In this document: positions 33,710 through 43,514 of the stretch, piece by piece | Layout of the letters: every line of letters starts with the position of its first letter | How positions within the stretch are numbered: the stretch's first letter is position 1 | NCBI RefSeq assembly: GCF_023273895.1 | Contig: NZ_CP096883.1 | Location: 2,294,001-2,358,000, forward strand | Length of the DNA: 64,000 bases | Direction of reading: 5' to 3' | Source of the DNA: Sphingobacterium sp. PCS056 | GTDB lineage: Bacteria > Bacteroidota > Bacteroidia > Sphingobacteriales > Sphingobacteriaceae | The notes under the pieces: generated by a model | What the model was told of the DNA's origin: nothing | Databases searched by the model: none | Seen by the model: only the letters and a program-made list of their open reading frames with translations | Made by a program: the position numbers and the translations under genes

Positions 33710-36148
33710 ATGAAATATAATATAATGACCTTGGCTTTTTCAATGGCTACAGGTGCTCTTTTCCCAATGGTTTTGCATGCGCAAAATAGTACTCAACTAT
33801 TTGGCAAAACATATGATGAGGCAGGAGCTCTTGTCTCTGGAATAACATTGACTGTTAACGGTTCAAAGCAGGTGACAACTTCCAACGAGTCAGGGGAATT
33901 TACTTTTGGCGAAGCGATCACTTTTCCAGTCATCATCCATGCTTCTGCAATTGGTTATGTGGATCAAAAAATAACACTTTCTGCGAGTAACTGGAATGTA
34001 AAAAAAGGTCTATCTCTTGTCTTGATTAAAGATAATAAAACTTTGGATGAGGTGTTGATTACCGGGAGACGTAACAAATCATATCTCACCAATGATCTGG
34101 AATTGGGGGGTAAGTTTTCTGGGAAATTAAAGAATCTACCACAATCTGTTTCTGTTTTAAGTCGAGCGTTTATTGAAGATAAACAGGCTTTTACGACAGG
34201 TGCATTGTTTCAAGATCTGGCAGGGGTGACCGAAGCATCTTCTTATGATGACGTGGTTATCCGTGGTTTTAAAAGTGGATATGAAACCGGTGTGCGTTTG
34301 GTTAATGGTCTGCGTTCGGGATATGGTTATGGTAACAGTTACTACAATACACCATTGACATTGAACCTGGAAAGTCTCGAAGTCTTGAAAGGTCCGGGAG
34401 CTTCTTTGTTTGGTGATGTAGTACCAGGTGGTACGATTAATATGACCACAAAGAAACCTTTGGACACTTTTAAGGGGAATATCGGTTTTGCATCTGGAAG
34501 TTTTCAGACGATGCGTACAACACTGGATCTGGGAGGGCCTTTGGATAGTGCTAAGCGTATTTTATACCGTTTCAATGCGGGTTATGAGGACACGAAAACT
34601 TTTCGTGATGTCAATCGTCAAAAAAGAATTTTAGTCGCACCATCTTTTACTTTTAAACCAGTAGCTGGTACACAGGTGGACGTTGATGTGGTTTATAATC
34701 AATTTAATGGTTATCTCGATCGGGGTATGGGAATTAAAGCAAATGATTTTTATGCTTTACCACGTTCATTTACATTAAGTCAACCTTCGGATTTTTATAA
34801 TGCGAAGACATTTTCACTGAGCGGTAGGTTGTCGCAAAAGATTACGGAGAATTTAAGCTTACACTTGAGCTATATGAAATCGGTGTATGAAGAAGATGTT
34901 AATGAACATCGGACCTTGAATACATTTGCTGATGCTCCTAAAAATACAATCATGAATATGCGTTTTTTTGATCGTCATGGTAAAGATTATACGGATAATG
35001 TCGTTGGTTATTTTAAATGGGACCATTATGGTGCTGTGGTAGATCATCACATCGTAGTGGGAGTTGATTTTGCGGAGTACAGAGGTGATCAGGAAAATCA
35101 GTTGCGGGAAGCTAGACAAAAGACGGTGAACGGACAGGTTGTACCTCTGACATTTGATTTAAACAATCCAACTTATACGACACATGATCTAACTTCTTAC
35201 GTCTGGCGAGAGCATGTAGCTTATCCATTTTTAAGTCCTTATAAAACTACAGGAAAATACATACAAGATCAGATGTCGATTGCTGATAAACTTAAAGTTA
35301 TCGTAGGATTACGTCACGAGCATTATGCTTCCGAGACTATCGACGGGCAGAAGCGCTTCCATGCGACACAAAATGTCTGGTTGCCACGTGCGGGATTAAC
35401 GTACGAACTGAATAAGCAGATCAACTATTTTGCGAGCTATTCTCAGGGTTTCGTCCCAGTGGGTGCCAGTTATATCCAGAATTATCAGGATTATGGTGCA
35501 GATAAACCTTTTGTTCCAGAACGTAGTTTTCAATTGGAAACTGGCTTTAAAACTGGTTTTTTTAAAGACCAGCTGCAGATGGATCTTTCTCTATTCCGTA
35601 TAGAACGTCAAAATATGATGATCGCAACGGGTGTGATATTAGATTCTGGATTTTCTGAATATCGTCAATCTGGAAAAGCAATTTCTGAGGGTGTTGAACT
35701 GGATCTTCGTGGTCAATTGACCAAAGAATTTCAGATTATGGCAAACTACACTTATAATCATACTGATGTGAAGGCATCATCGATCGCTTCTGAGGTTTGG
35801 GAATCATTACCGGGAGCTCCTGAAAATATGGCAAGTGCTTGGTTAAAATATGTGTTTTCACAACATGCTTTGAAAGGCCTTGGTTTTGGTGCAGGGGCGT
35901 ATTATGTGGATAGTCGTCGCATGGATAATAGTATCGGTAAAGATAGTGATGGTCAAGCGATGTGGGGTTACTGGCCTTCTTATACTACCGTAAATGCTGC
36001 GGTATATTACCATATCGGTGCATTGAAGATGGCTGTTAATGTCAATAATGTGTTTGATAAGTATTACTTTTTGGGTGGCTTTGATTATACACGTGCATTT
36101 CCTGGAGCACCGCGCAACGTGATGGTTTCGTTAGGTTATGCTTTTTAA
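33710..36148 (+). CDS. TonB-dependent receptor of the nickel operon
   Basis: An 812-residue outer-membrane receptor: signal peptide (to about residue 24), carboxypeptidase-regulatory-like domain (QLFGKTYDEAGALVSGITLTV), plug (LPQSVSVLSRAFIEDKQ, LEVLKGPGASLFGDVVPGGTINMTTKKP) and barrel ending VMVSLGYAF. The plug is siderophore-like, but its place downstream of the nickel ABC genes suggests that it takes up nickel or a nickel chelate, as H. pylori FrpB4 does. Iron siderophore uptake remains possible. Confidence 0.85.
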   Translation: MKYNIMTLAFSMATGALFPMVLHAQNSTQLFGKTYDEAGALVSGITLTVNGSKQVTTSNESGEFTFGEAITFPVIIHASAIGYVDQKITLSASNWNVKKGLSLVLIKDNKTLDEVLITGRRNKSYLTNDLELGGKFSGKLKNLPQSVSVLSRAFIEDKQAFTTGALFQDLAGVTEASSYDDVVIRGFKSGYETGVRLVNGLRSGYGYGNSYYNTPLTLNLESLEVLKGPGASLFGDVVPGGTINMTTKKPLDTFKGNIGFASGSFQTMRTTLDLGGPLDSAKRILYRFNAGYEDTKTFRDVNRQKRILVAPSFTFKPVAGTQVDVDVVYNQFNGYLDRGMGIKANDFYALPRSFTLSQPSDFYNAKTFSLSGRLSQKITENLSLHLSYMKSVYEEDVNEHRTLNTFADAPKNTIMNMRFFDRHGKDYTDNVVGYFKWDHYGAVVDHHIVVGVDFAEYRGDQENQLREARQKTVNGQVVPLTFDLNNPTYTTHDLTSYVWREHVAYPFLSPYKTTGKYIQDQMSIADKLKVIVGLRHEHYASETIDGQKRFHATQNVWLPRAGLTYELNKQINYFASYSQGFVPVGASYIQNYQDYGADKPFVPERSFQLETGFKTGFFKDQLQMDLSLFRIERQNMMIATGVILDSGFSEYRQSGKAISEGVELDLRGQLTKEFQIMANYTYNHTDVKASSIASEVWESLPGAPENMASAWLKYVFSQHALKGLGFGAGAYYVDSRRMDNSIGKDSDGQAMWGYWPSYTTVNAAVYYHIGALKMAVNVNNVFDKYYFLGGFDYTRAFPGAPRNVMVSLGYAF

Positions 36149-36195
36149 TAAAAAAACAGTTAAATCGTAGTTTAATACATAATATAGACTATTTT

Positions 36196-36241
36196 ATTCA
36201 AGATTTGTGCTATTTAAAACTTGTTTTAGTTGGTACTTTTG
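36196..36241 (+). promoter_or_regulatory. nickel/urease element and promoter, copy 2
   Basis: ATTCAAGATTTGTGCTATTT (36196-36215) is identical to the copy at 28171. After 18 nt comes TACTTTTG (36234-36241), a TAnnTTTG match. The start near 36247 rules out the longer reading frame at 36205. Confidence 0.6.
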
Positions 36242-36261
36242 TCTTGGTAATTAATTTAAAA

Positions 36262-36657
36262 ATGAAAGCAATGTTTCGGAATGTATGGATACTTTTTGTG
36301 ATGCTGTTCGCTTTGGCTACTGTCAATGGGAATACGCGATTGCATCTAGATGTCGATCAGTACAAACAGCTGGAGTTTTTATCAACACCTAATACTTCAA
36401 TTCAGCTACCTGAAATCAGTTCCAATAGCCATCATATCGCATTATTTTCAGGTATGCTTGAAGCATGGGAGTGTAGTGATGCGCAAGAGCTCAAGGAAGT
36501 TGACCAATTGCTTTATTTTACCATCATTCCTATCTGGCTATCGGCAATGGGAGTCAGGTATGACAAAAAACAGGATTTCAGTTTCCCGACTGAACACATA
36601 GGTGTCATCCTCAATCCGAGATACATATTGTTCAAGTGTATCAAAATACCCATCTAA
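36262..36657 (+). CDS. small exported protein heading the urease operon
   Basis: A 131-residue protein with a hydrophobic signal segment (FRNVWILFVMLFALATVNG) and no recognised family. Residues ~85-110 contain a second hydrophobic stretch (LYFTIIPIWLSAMGV). The C-terminus YILFKCIKIPI resembles LLFEQIKIPF of the protein at 28255. I start at 36262 (or 36271) because the -7 box at 36234 lies before it. It is separated from ureA by 170 bp without ORF. Coordinated expression with urease is inferred from the upstream element. Confidence 0.55.
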   Translation: MKAMFRNVWILFVMLFALATVNGNTRLHLDVDQYKQLEFLSTPNTSIQLPEISSNSHHIALFSGMLEAWECSDAQELKEVDQLLYFTIIPIWLSAMGVRYDKKQDFSFPTEHIGVILNPRYILFKCIKIPI

Positions 36658-36829
36658 TTTATTATCATTTTTTTCTTTTGCTAGGAGTCATGGAGGCTGA
36701 TTAGGTCTTGTCATGTACTGTCTGGCGCTATCTGCACGTTTTTTTGCTCTAAACATCAAATCAGGATGTTGTGGATCAATGATATATATTTTAATTTTTA
36801 CATATAAGTTAATATAAAACAGTAATTAA

Positions 36830-37132
36830 ATGCATTTATTACCTAGAGAGACGGAGAAGCTGTTGCTTCATGTAGCTGGTGAACTCGCAAAAAAGCGTAT
36901 GGCCAGAGGTGTCAAATTAAATTATCCAGAATCTATTGCGTATATCAGCAGTGAACTTATGGAGGGTGCACGTGATGGTCGAACTGTTGCAGAACTGATG
37001 CAATATGGAGCCACTTTGTTGACTCGTGAAGATGTGATGCAGGGTGTTCCTGAGATGATCCACGATATACAGATCGAGGCAACTTTTCCTGACGGAACCA
37101 AATTGGTGACCGTACATAATCCTATTCGTTAA
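36830..37132 (+). CDS. ureA: urease gamma subunit
   Basis: A 100-residue Ure[46 protein letters not shown] and [32 protein letters not shown] are family signatures. It assembles with UreB and UreC into the cytoplasmic enzyme that hydrolyses urea to ammonia and carbamate. Separate ureA and ureB genes (not fused as in Helicobacter) are the usual bacterial arrangement. First of the structural genes; ureB follows after 21 bp. Confidence 0.97.
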   Translation: MHLLPRETEKLLLHVAGELAKKRMARGVKLNYPESIAYISSELMEGARDGRTVAELMQYGATLLTREDVMQGVPEMIHDIQIEATFPDGTKLVTVHNPIR

Positions 37133-37153
37133 TTTAATAAGAACATTGAAAGT

Positions 37154-37528
37154 ATGATTCCTGGAGAATATTTCATTACAGATGGTGATATCATCTGTAA
37201 TGAAGGTAGAGAAGTAACAACGTTGACAGTTGTCAATACGGGAGATAGACCGATTCAGGTGGGCTCTCATTATCATTTTTTTGAGGTCAATAAAATGATG
37301 GAATTTGATCGTTCGCTAGCGTTTGGAAAGCGATTGAATATTATCGCGAGTACTGCTGTTCGTTTCGAACCAGGGGAATCCAAAATTGTAGAATTGGTTC
37401 CTTATGCTGGTGCAAAAAGAGTATATGGTCACAACGATCTGGTGAATGGCGATACGGAAACAGAAGTAGGGAAAATGAATGCTTTGAAAAAAGCAGATGC
37501 AAATGGCTTTAAAAATAAAAAATCATGA
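37154..37528 (+). CDS. ureB: urease beta subunit
   Basis: A 124-residue UreB with [34 protein letters not shown] and [26 protein letters not shown], all family signatures. The C-terminal ~20 residues ([17 protein letters not shown]) extend beyond the usual ~105-residue length and are lysine-rich. It overlaps ureC by 4 bp (ATGA), so the two are translationally coupled. Confidence 0.97.
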   Translation: MIPGEYFITDGDIICNEGREVTTLTVVNTGDRPIQVGSHYHFFEVNKMMEFDRSLAFGKRLNIIASTAVRFEPGESKIVELVPYAGAKRVYGHNDLVNGDTETEVGKMNALKKADANGFKNKKS

Positions 37529-39246
37529 GCTTAAAAGTTAGTAGATTAAATTATGCGGCGATATTTGGTCCAACAGGAGGAGATAAAGTTCGCTTAGGAG
37601 ACACAGAAATCATCATTGAGGTCGAGAAAGATTATGCATACTATGGTGATGAGGCAAAGTTTGGGGGCGGTAAAACTATTCGTGATGGTATGTGTCAATC
37701 TTCGGTGCATACGCGTGATGAAGGTACATTGGATTTAGTGATTACAGATGCGATTATCATTGACCACTGGGGTATTGTAAAAGGTGATATCGGGATCAAA
37801 GACGGAAAAATCGTTGGTGTAGGTCGTGCTGGTAATCCGGATACGATGGATAATATCACACCAAATATGATTATTGGTGCTTCGACTGAAGTGCATGGTG
37901 GTGCTGGATATATTGTCACTCCAGGTGGTATCGATACACATATTCACTATATCAGTCCTACCCAAACAGAAACAGCTTTATACAGTGGTATTACGACTAT
38001 GATCGGTGGTGGTACTGGCCCTGCTGATGGTACGAATGCGACAACGGTAACACCAGGTAAATGGAATATCCGGAAGATGATGCAAGCAGTGGAGGCTTTA
38101 CCGATGAACTTTGGTTTCTTCGGTAAAGGTAATGTGGGTACAGAACAACCGATCGTCGAGCAGATCGAAGCGGGTGTACTGGGAGTGAAAATTCATGAGG
38201 ATTGGGGCGCTACTCCTGCTACTATTGACCGTGCGCTTTCTGTAGCCGATAAATATGATGTGCAGGTAGCGATTCATACCGATACGTTGAATGAAGCTGG
38301 ATTTTTAGAAGATACGATGGCAGCGATCAATGGTCGTGTCATCCATACTTTTCATACGGAAGGTGCTGGTGGTGGTCACGCACCGGATATCATTAAATCG
38401 GCGATGTACCCGAACGTATTGCCTGCGTCTACAAACCCGACTCGTCCGTTTACGAAAAATACGATTGACGAACATCTGGATATGTTGATGGTCTGTCACC
38501 ATTTAAGTAAAGATATTCCTGAAGATGTTGCTTTTGCAGATTCTCGTATTCGTCCTGAAACGATTGCTGCGGAAGATATTTTACAAGATAGAGGTGTTTT
38601 CAGTATCATGAGTTCTGATTCTCAAGCCATGGGACGTGTAGGTGAGGTGATTCTCAGAACATGGCAGACTGCTGATAAGATGAAAAAACAGACTGGTGCA
38701 CTTCCAGAAGATGAGGGTACCGGAAATGATAATTTCAGAGTTAGACGTTATGTGGCTAAATATACGATCAATCCTGCCATTGCACATGGTATCTCTAAAT
38801 ACGTGGGTTCAATCGAACAGGGTAAAATAGCGGATATGGTGATCTGGCGCCCAGCTTTGTTTGGGGCTAAACCTGAAATGATCATTAAGGGCGGAATGAT
38901 TATCGCTTCGAAAATGGGAGATGCTAATGCTTCTATTCCTACTCCTCAGCCCATCATTTTGCGCACGATGTATGGTGGTTATGGTAAAGCATTGACGGAG
39001 ACTTGTTTCAACTTTGTTTCTAAAATTTCAATTGAAAAAGGAATTAAGGAGGAGTATGGACTAAATAAAACATTACTACCTGTGGAAAACTGTCGGAATA
39101 TCTCCAAAAAAGATATGATCCACAATGATGCTACTCCAGAAATCATCGTGAATCCAGAAAACTATGAAGTGAGTGTCGATGGTGAGGTGATCAAATGTGA
39201 ACCGATTGATCAGGTTGCTTTGGGACAATTGTATTTCTTGTTTTAA
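37525..39246 (+). CDS. ureC: urease alpha (catalytic) subunit
   Basis: A 573-residue UreC. Nickel and active-site residues are in place: DTHIHYISP (two His), [11 protein letters not shown] (the lysine carbamylated in the active enzyme), the His of [28 protein letters not shown], the mobile-flap MVCHHL, and the Asp of [13 protein letters not shown]. Maturation needs UreD, F and G (all encoded below) and carbon dioxide. Its length is normal and no gaps are seen. A 13-bp stem-loop follows the stop, within the operon. Confidence 0.98.
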   Translation: MSLKVSRLNYAAIFGPTGGDKVRLGDTEIIIEVEKDYAYYGDEAKFGGGKTIRDGMCQSSVHTRDEGTLDLVITDAIIIDHWGIVKGDIGIKDGKIVGVGRAGNPDTMDNITPNMIIGASTEVHGGAGYIVTPGGIDTHIHYISPTQTETALYSGITTMIGGGTGPADGTNATTVTPGKWNIRKMMQAVEALPMNFGFFGKGNVGTEQPIVEQIEAGVLGVKIHEDWGATPATIDRALSVADKYDVQVAIHTDTLNEAGFLEDTMAAINGRVIHTFHTEGAGGGHAPDIIKSAMYPNVLPASTNPTRPFTKNTIDEHLDMLMVCHHLSKDIPEDVAFADSRIRPETIAAEDILQDRGVFSIMSSDSQAMGRVGEVILRTWQTADKMKKQTGALPEDEGTGNDNFRVRRYVAKYTINPAIAHGISKYVGSIEQGKIADMVIWRPALFGAKPEMIIKGGMIIASKMGDANASIPTPQPIILRTMYGGYGKALTETCFNFVSKISIEKGIKEEYGLNKTLLPVENCRNISKKDMIHNDATPEIIVNPENYEVSVDGEVIKCEPIDQVALGQLYFLF

Positions 39247-39260
39247 CATGATCGCTAATT

Positions 39261-39291
39261 TTTATGGTGTGACACTAGGTCACACCATAAA
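39261..39291 (+). other. intra-operon stem-loop after ureC
   Basis: TTTATGGTGTGAC / GTCACACCATAAA, a perfect 13-bp stem around a 5-nt loop, 14 bp after the ureC stop and 17 bp before the next ATG. There is no T run, so it is not a typical terminator; it may protect the ureABC 3' end or tune the ratio of structural to accessory gene products. Because of its symmetry an operator role is also possible. Confidence 0.55.
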
Positions 39292-39307
39292 TTGTGAATA
39301 AATAATA

Positions 39308-39898
39308 ATGAAAAATTTGAAACTATTATTAGCAAGCTGTTTAGCAATAGCATGCTTTTCGATACCATCTGCCTACGCACAAAAAGGTGGTGTTATGCTT
39401 TATGGTTCATTCAACTACCATGAAACTGAAGCAGGTCATCAGCTCAGTGCGGCACCACTGGGGATCGGTTATTTTTTTAATGATAATATGAATGTGGGGC
39501 TGAACTATGGTTTCAGTACTTCGAAAAATAAGGCATTGGATTTTACTGATCATTTTCATGAGGTCGGGCCATTTTACAGCAATACTTGGCCTCTAGGTAA
39601 ATATTTTAATTTAATCGGTCAGGTTGAGGCTCATTATATATGGGGAAATGAGCATGTTGTCAATGCTGCAGATGTGATGACTGACGGTAGCTATAACGGC
39701 TATTTGCTAAGAGCTTATCCTTTGGTGGGTATTAGCTTGGGTAAAGGTTGGGCATTAAAAGCAAAGGTTGCAGAGCTTTCTTATAATAAAAAACACAGTA
39801 AAGATGCTTCTATCGCAAATGATCATGAAATTATCACTGGCATCAATGGTTCTACGGTTGGTCTTGGGATATCAAAAAATCTATTTATTAAGGGATAA
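39308..39898 (+). CDS. outer-membrane beta-barrel protein inside the urease operon
   Basis: A 196-residue protein with a signal peptide (LLASCLAIACFSIPSAYAQ) and a body of amphipathic strands (GVMLYGSFNYHETEAGHQLSAAPLGIGYFF..., LGISKNLFIKG), typical of the small OMP_b-brl group. It contains several histidines but no compact metal motif. Its place between ureC and ureE, 3 bp before ureE, is unusual. It could help urea or nickel pass the outer membrane or act as an envelope factor; this is inference from context. Confidence 0.7.
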   Translation: MKNLKLLLASCLAIACFSIPSAYAQKGGVMLYGSFNYHETEAGHQLSAAPLGIGYFFNDNMNVGLNYGFSTSKNKALDFTDHFHEVGPFYSNTWPLGKYFNLIGQVEAHYIWGNEHVVNAADVMTDGSYNGYLLRAYPLVGISLGKGWALKAKVAELSYNKKHSKDASIANDHEIITGINGSTVGLGISKNLFIKG

Positions 39899-39900
39899 TA

Positions 39901-40398
39901 ATGATTATTACAGAAATCACAAGAAATATCAAAAACGAGGTGGTCAATAAGCGTTGTGATCTGCTCATGATTGAATGGTACGAATCTACCAAACGTATTC
40001 AACGTTTGCGTACGGAGGAGGGTATGGATATCGCCTTTAAATTATTGGGAAACACTTCGCAATTGCATGATGGAGATATTCTGTACGAGGATGCTGACAA
40101 AATTGTTGTCATCGCCATCCGTGCTTGTGATGTGATCTGTATACAAATGTTGAATTTTTTGGAGATTGCTTTTATAAGTTGTGAAATCGGAAACAAGCAT
40201 TTGCCCTTATTTGTGAAGGGCAACGAATTACTGATTCCTTTTGAGCGAACGATGAAAAGCTGGCTGGATAAGCAAGGTATTTCTTATACACTTGCTTCTC
40301 GCCAATTACTGCGTCAGTTGAATGCTCATGTCGATGCAAATTATCATCGTCGGCTCAAATCTTCAACAAAGGGGATCCCTTTATTTATTAAAGCATAA
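39901..40398 (+). CDS. ureE: urease accessory metallochaperone UreE
   Basis: A 165-residue UreE: an N-terminal peptide-binding-like half (residues 1-75: RCDLLMIEWYESTKRIQRLRTEEGMDIAF) and a C-terminal half with FISCEIGNKHLPLF, where the His matches the conserved nickel ligand. No His-rich C-terminal tail, so it is not of the Klebsiella storage type. It hands Ni2+ to UreG. A divergent second copy exists at 29824. The start lies 2 bp after the barrel gene. Confidence 0.9.
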   Translation: MIITEITRNIKNEVVNKRCDLLMIEWYESTKRIQRLRTEEGMDIAFKLLGNTSQLHDGDILYEDADKIVVIAIRACDVICIQMLNFLEIAFISCEIGNKHLPLFVKGNELLIPFERTMKSWLDKQGISYTLASRQLLRQLNAHVDANYHRRLKSSTKGIPLFIKA

Positions 40399-40403
40399 AA
40401 AAT

Positions 40404-41093
40404 ATGGAAAATAAATTTCTAGGTAAGCTTCTTCATTTGTCAGATCCCACGTTACCGATTGGTGGATTTACCCATTCTAATGGATTGGAAACCTATGTGC
40501 AAAAGGAGATCGTGCATAATAAAGCTACCGCGGAGTCGTACGTGAGACACAATTTGTGGTATAACTTGAAGTATAATGATGCGGCTTTGATGCGCCTTGC
40601 TTATGATGCTACCCGCAATCTTGATATCGATCTGTTGCGGTCTTTGGATGAGGAGTGTACGGCATTGAAGAGTCCGAAGGAAATCCGTGAAGCGAGTAAG
40701 AAATTGGGTGTGCGCTTGTATAAGATTTTTTCACGATATAAGCAGCAACCGATATTGATTTCTTGGGGTGAATTGATTAAACAGAAGAAAGTGGATAGTC
40801 ATTACTGTTTGGTGTATGGTATGTTGGCAGCTTTACTTGACATCCCAATCCGGGAAGCCTTGCATGGCTACTATTATAATGCCGCCATAACGATGGTGAC
40901 CAATGCTGTAAAATTGGTGCCTCTTGGACAGTTGGATGGTCAGGATATTTTGTTTTATCTGCACGATGATCTGATGACTTTATGTGATGAAACGCTGGAA
41001 GTGGATCGTGATCTGATCGGTCTTTGTAATGTTGGATTTGATATCCGCTGTATGCAGCATGAACGGTTGTATACACGGGTTTACATTTCTTAA
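40404..41093 (+). CDS. ureF: urease accessory protein UreF
   Basis: A 229-residue, all-helical UreF with [24 protein letters not shown] at the N-terminus, the family signature, and an otherwise typical length. It bridges UreD and UreG on apo-urease and acts as a GTPase-gating factor. It begins 5 bp after ureE. Confidence 0.95.
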   Translation: MENKFLGKLLHLSDPTLPIGGFTHSNGLETYVQKEIVHNKATAESYVRHNLWYNLKYNDAALMRLAYDATRNLDIDLLRSLDEECTALKSPKEIREASKKLGVRLYKIFSRYKQQPILISWGELIKQKKVDSHYCLVYGMLAALLDIPIREALHGYYYNAAITMVTNAVKLVPLGQLDGQDILFYLHDDLMTLCDETLEVDRDLIGLCNVGFDIRCMQHERLYTRVYIS

Positions 41094-41107
41094 TTAAATA
41101 TGAACAA

Positions 41108-41746
41108 ATGGAAAATAGAAAATATGTTAAGATAGGTGTGGGTGGTCCAGTTGGATCTGGAAAAACAGCACTGTTGGAGTGTTTATGTAAACGTTTGAAA
41201 CATGAATTGAATCTAGCGGTTATTACCAATGATATCTATACGAAGGAGGATGCCGAATACATGGCTAAAAACAGCACGTTGTCTCCTGATCGTATTATTG
41301 GAGTAGAGACGGGTGGTTGTCCGCATACAGCTATCCGTGAGGATGCGAGCATGAATCTGGAGGCTGTGGAAGAACTTGCTGAGCGCTTTCCAGATCTTGA
41401 ATTGATCTTGATCGAGAGTGGCGGTGATAATTTGACCTCAACTTATAGTCCTGATCTTGCGGATATCACCATTTTTGTGATCGATGTGGGTGAGGGAGAA
41501 AAGATGCCCCGTAAAGGTGGACCGGCGATTACCCGTTCAGATTTATTGCTGATCAATAAAATGGATTTGGCTCCTTATGTTGGTGCTAGTCTGGAGGTGA
41601 TGGAGCATGATGCTCGTAAGATGCGAAAGGGGGCTCCCTTTTTATTTTCGAATTTGAAAACAGGAACGGGATTGGATGAAATCATTGGATGGATCAAAAA
41701 ATATGCATTGCTGCATGATGTAGCTGAACCTAATTTATTGCGTTAA
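41108..41746 (+). CDS. ureG: urease accessory GTPase UreG
   Basis: A 212-residue SIMIBI GTPase: P-loop [13 protein letters not shown], metal-binding CPH motif in [34 protein letters not shown] and guanine-binding [11 protein letters not shown]. It delivers nickel in a GTP-dependent way to the UreDF-urease complex. It stands between ureF (14 bp) and ureD (1 bp). Confidence 0.97.
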   Translation: MENRKYVKIGVGGPVGSGKTALLECLCKRLKHELNLAVITNDIYTKEDAEYMAKNSTLSPDRIIGVETGGCPHTAIREDASMNLEAVEELAERFPDLELILIESGGDNLTSTYSPDLADITIFVIDVGEGEKMPRKGGPAITRSDLLLINKMDLAPYVGASLEVMEHDARKMRKGAPFLFSNLKTGTGLDEIIGWIKKYALLHDVAEPNLLR

Positions 41747-41747
41747 T

Positions 41748-42539
41748 ATGATCTGTTCTTTAAATATCAACGTTGCCCATCGTGAAGGAAAGTCTTATCT
41801 CAAGGATGCTTATGTCACACAGCCTTTTCGTATCGTTCCGGTAGGACAATACAGGAGGGATAAAGGGGCATACTTGATGATTATGAGCTCATCACCGGGG
41901 TTACTGGATGGTGATGATCATCGGATCCAAATTACGATAGATCCTGGTGCTAAATTGCAATTGCAGACCCAAGCGTATCAGCGTCTTTTTCATATGAAAG
42001 GTAAATCGGTACAAAAAACAGAAGTGACGCTCGGCGAAGGTGCGGTGTTTTCTTTTGTTCCGCACCCTATTGTTCCTCAAAATTCTTCTCATTTTTTCAG
42101 CCATAATATTATCCACATGCAAAAGAACTGTCACCTCATCTTGAGTGATATCGTGACTTGTGGACGGAAACTGTCGGGAGAGGTTTTTGAGTATAATCAT
42201 TTTCAGAATCTGACTCAATGTTATGTAGATGGCCGACTGATATTGAAAGATAATGTGCTGCTGCAACCCGACAAAATGCCGATACAGGATATTGGGATAT
42301 TGGAGGGTTTTACCCATCAGGGAGCATTTATTTATCTCAATACTGCTGGGAAAGCTGTTGGGGACTGGATCGAAAAATTCCATCAGCAGTATGAGCATCT
42401 TACGGATATCGAATTTGGAATCAGTGCGCTACAGCAGGATGGGTTTATGATCCGAATATTGGGTTATGGTGCCGAGCAGTTGTTTACTATTTTTCAGGAG
42501 ATCCAGCAGGAACTGTGGGATGCTGAACTCCTTATTTAA
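41748..42539 (+). CDS. ureD: urease accessory protein UreD/UreH
   Basis: A 263-residue protein matching UreD by FRIVPVGQYRRDKGAYLMIMSSSPGLLDGDDHRIQI, LQLQTQAYQRLFHMK, VPHPIVPQNSS and LSDIVTCGRKLSGE. It is beta-rich and forms the tunnel through which nickel reaches the UreC active site. Divergent from textbook UreD but the motif order is clear. Follows ureG by 1 bp. Confidence 0.93.
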   Translation: MICSLNINVAHREGKSYLKDAYVTQPFRIVPVGQYRRDKGAYLMIMSSSPGLLDGDDHRIQITIDPGAKLQLQTQAYQRLFHMKGKSVQKTEVTLGEGAVFSFVPHPIVPQNSSHFFSHNIIHMQKNCHLILSDIVTCGRKLSGEVFEYNHFQNLTQCYVDGRLILKDNVLLQPDKMPIQDIGILEGFTHQGAFIYLNTAGKAVGDWIEKFHQQYEHLTDIEFGISALQQDGFMIRILGYGAEQLFTIFQEIQQELWDAELLI

Positions 42540-42589
42540 TTATTTCAATGGGGCTATATTTTAGTCTTATCTTATCAATTTATCTCAAA

Positions 42590-43486
42590 ATGAGGGATCA
42601 AGTTTTAGCTTATATAAAAGCTTTTTTTAGAGGTTTCGGACAGATCATGTTGCAGGCTAATGCTTGGACAGGCATATTATTTATCGGTGCTATTTTATAT
42701 GACTCGACTTTGATGGGTACGGCTGGTATATTGGCCAATATTGTCGGATTCGCAACAGCGAAAATCTTAAAATACGATGAAGAGCATATCAATAATGGAT
42801 TATTTGGTTTTAATGCTTCTTTGTTTGGTGTTGCCCTGGTTTTCTATTTTGAAGCGAATATCTGGATCTGGATGACATTGATTCTTGGTTCCATGTTGAC
42901 CACTCTGATGATGGGTTTTGCGCTCAAAAGAAATTTACCTGCTTTTACTTTTCCTTTCATAGCTGTTACCTGGATTTCACTGTATATTCTGAGTATCCCA
43001 CAGCTTGCAATGCCTACTGTATCGCAACATTTTGTTGATATCCAAGAAATGGATGATTTCTTGATCGAGGGACATGCTTTTGGACAAGTGATCTTTCAAG
43101 GAAGCCTGATTGCGGGATTGATCTTTTTCCTTGGGGTATTTATGAGCAATCCGATGGCTGCACTTTATGCTTTCGCAGCGGTGATCATCAGCATTTACCT
43201 ATCTCATTATGGTCATGAATCGGAAACGATGATCAGCAACGGAACGTTTAGTTTCAATGCTGTACTCTGTGGTATTGCTTTAAGTGGTACTCGTGTACGG
43301 GATGGATTATATGTTCTTATTGCTGTCGTGATTGCTACTTATTGTGATCATGTGCTTGTGCACTACGGTTGGACGACATTGACTTTTCCGTTTGTAGTGG
43401 CTATGTGGGCTATGGAACCTGTTAAACGTCTGGATAAATGGATTGTGGGGCGGTTTGAAGAAACGTTTAAAAGCAGATTATCATAA
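42590..43486 (+). CDS. urea transporter (UT family)
   Basis: A 298-residue membrane protein with ten or so hydrophobic segments and the duplicated urea-channel motifs GLFGFNASLFGVAL and GTFSFNAVLCGIAL, the two halves of the UT fold. It gives passive urea entry to the cytoplasmic enzyme. The start at 42590 (MRDQVLAYIK) is preferred over the frame start at 42548, which adds a short leader. It is the last gene clearly tied to urease, 51 bp after ureD. Confidence 0.93.
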   Translation: MRDQVLAYIKAFFRGFGQIMLQANAWTGILFIGAILYDSTLMGTAGILANIVGFATAKILKYDEEHINNGLFGFNASLFGVALVFYFEANIWIWMTLILGSMLTTLMMGFALKRNLPAFTFPFIAVTWISLYILSIPQLAMPTVSQHFVDIQEMDDFLIEGHAFGQVIFQGSLIAGLIFFLGVFMSNPMAALYAFAAVIISIYLSHYGHESETMISNGTFSFNAVLCGIALSGTRVRDGLYVLIAVVIATYCDHVLVHYGWTTLTFPFVVAMWAMEPVKRLDKWIVGRFEETFKSRLS

Positions 43487-43514
43487 AAATAACAAATGCT
43501 AGCTACTATATAAG

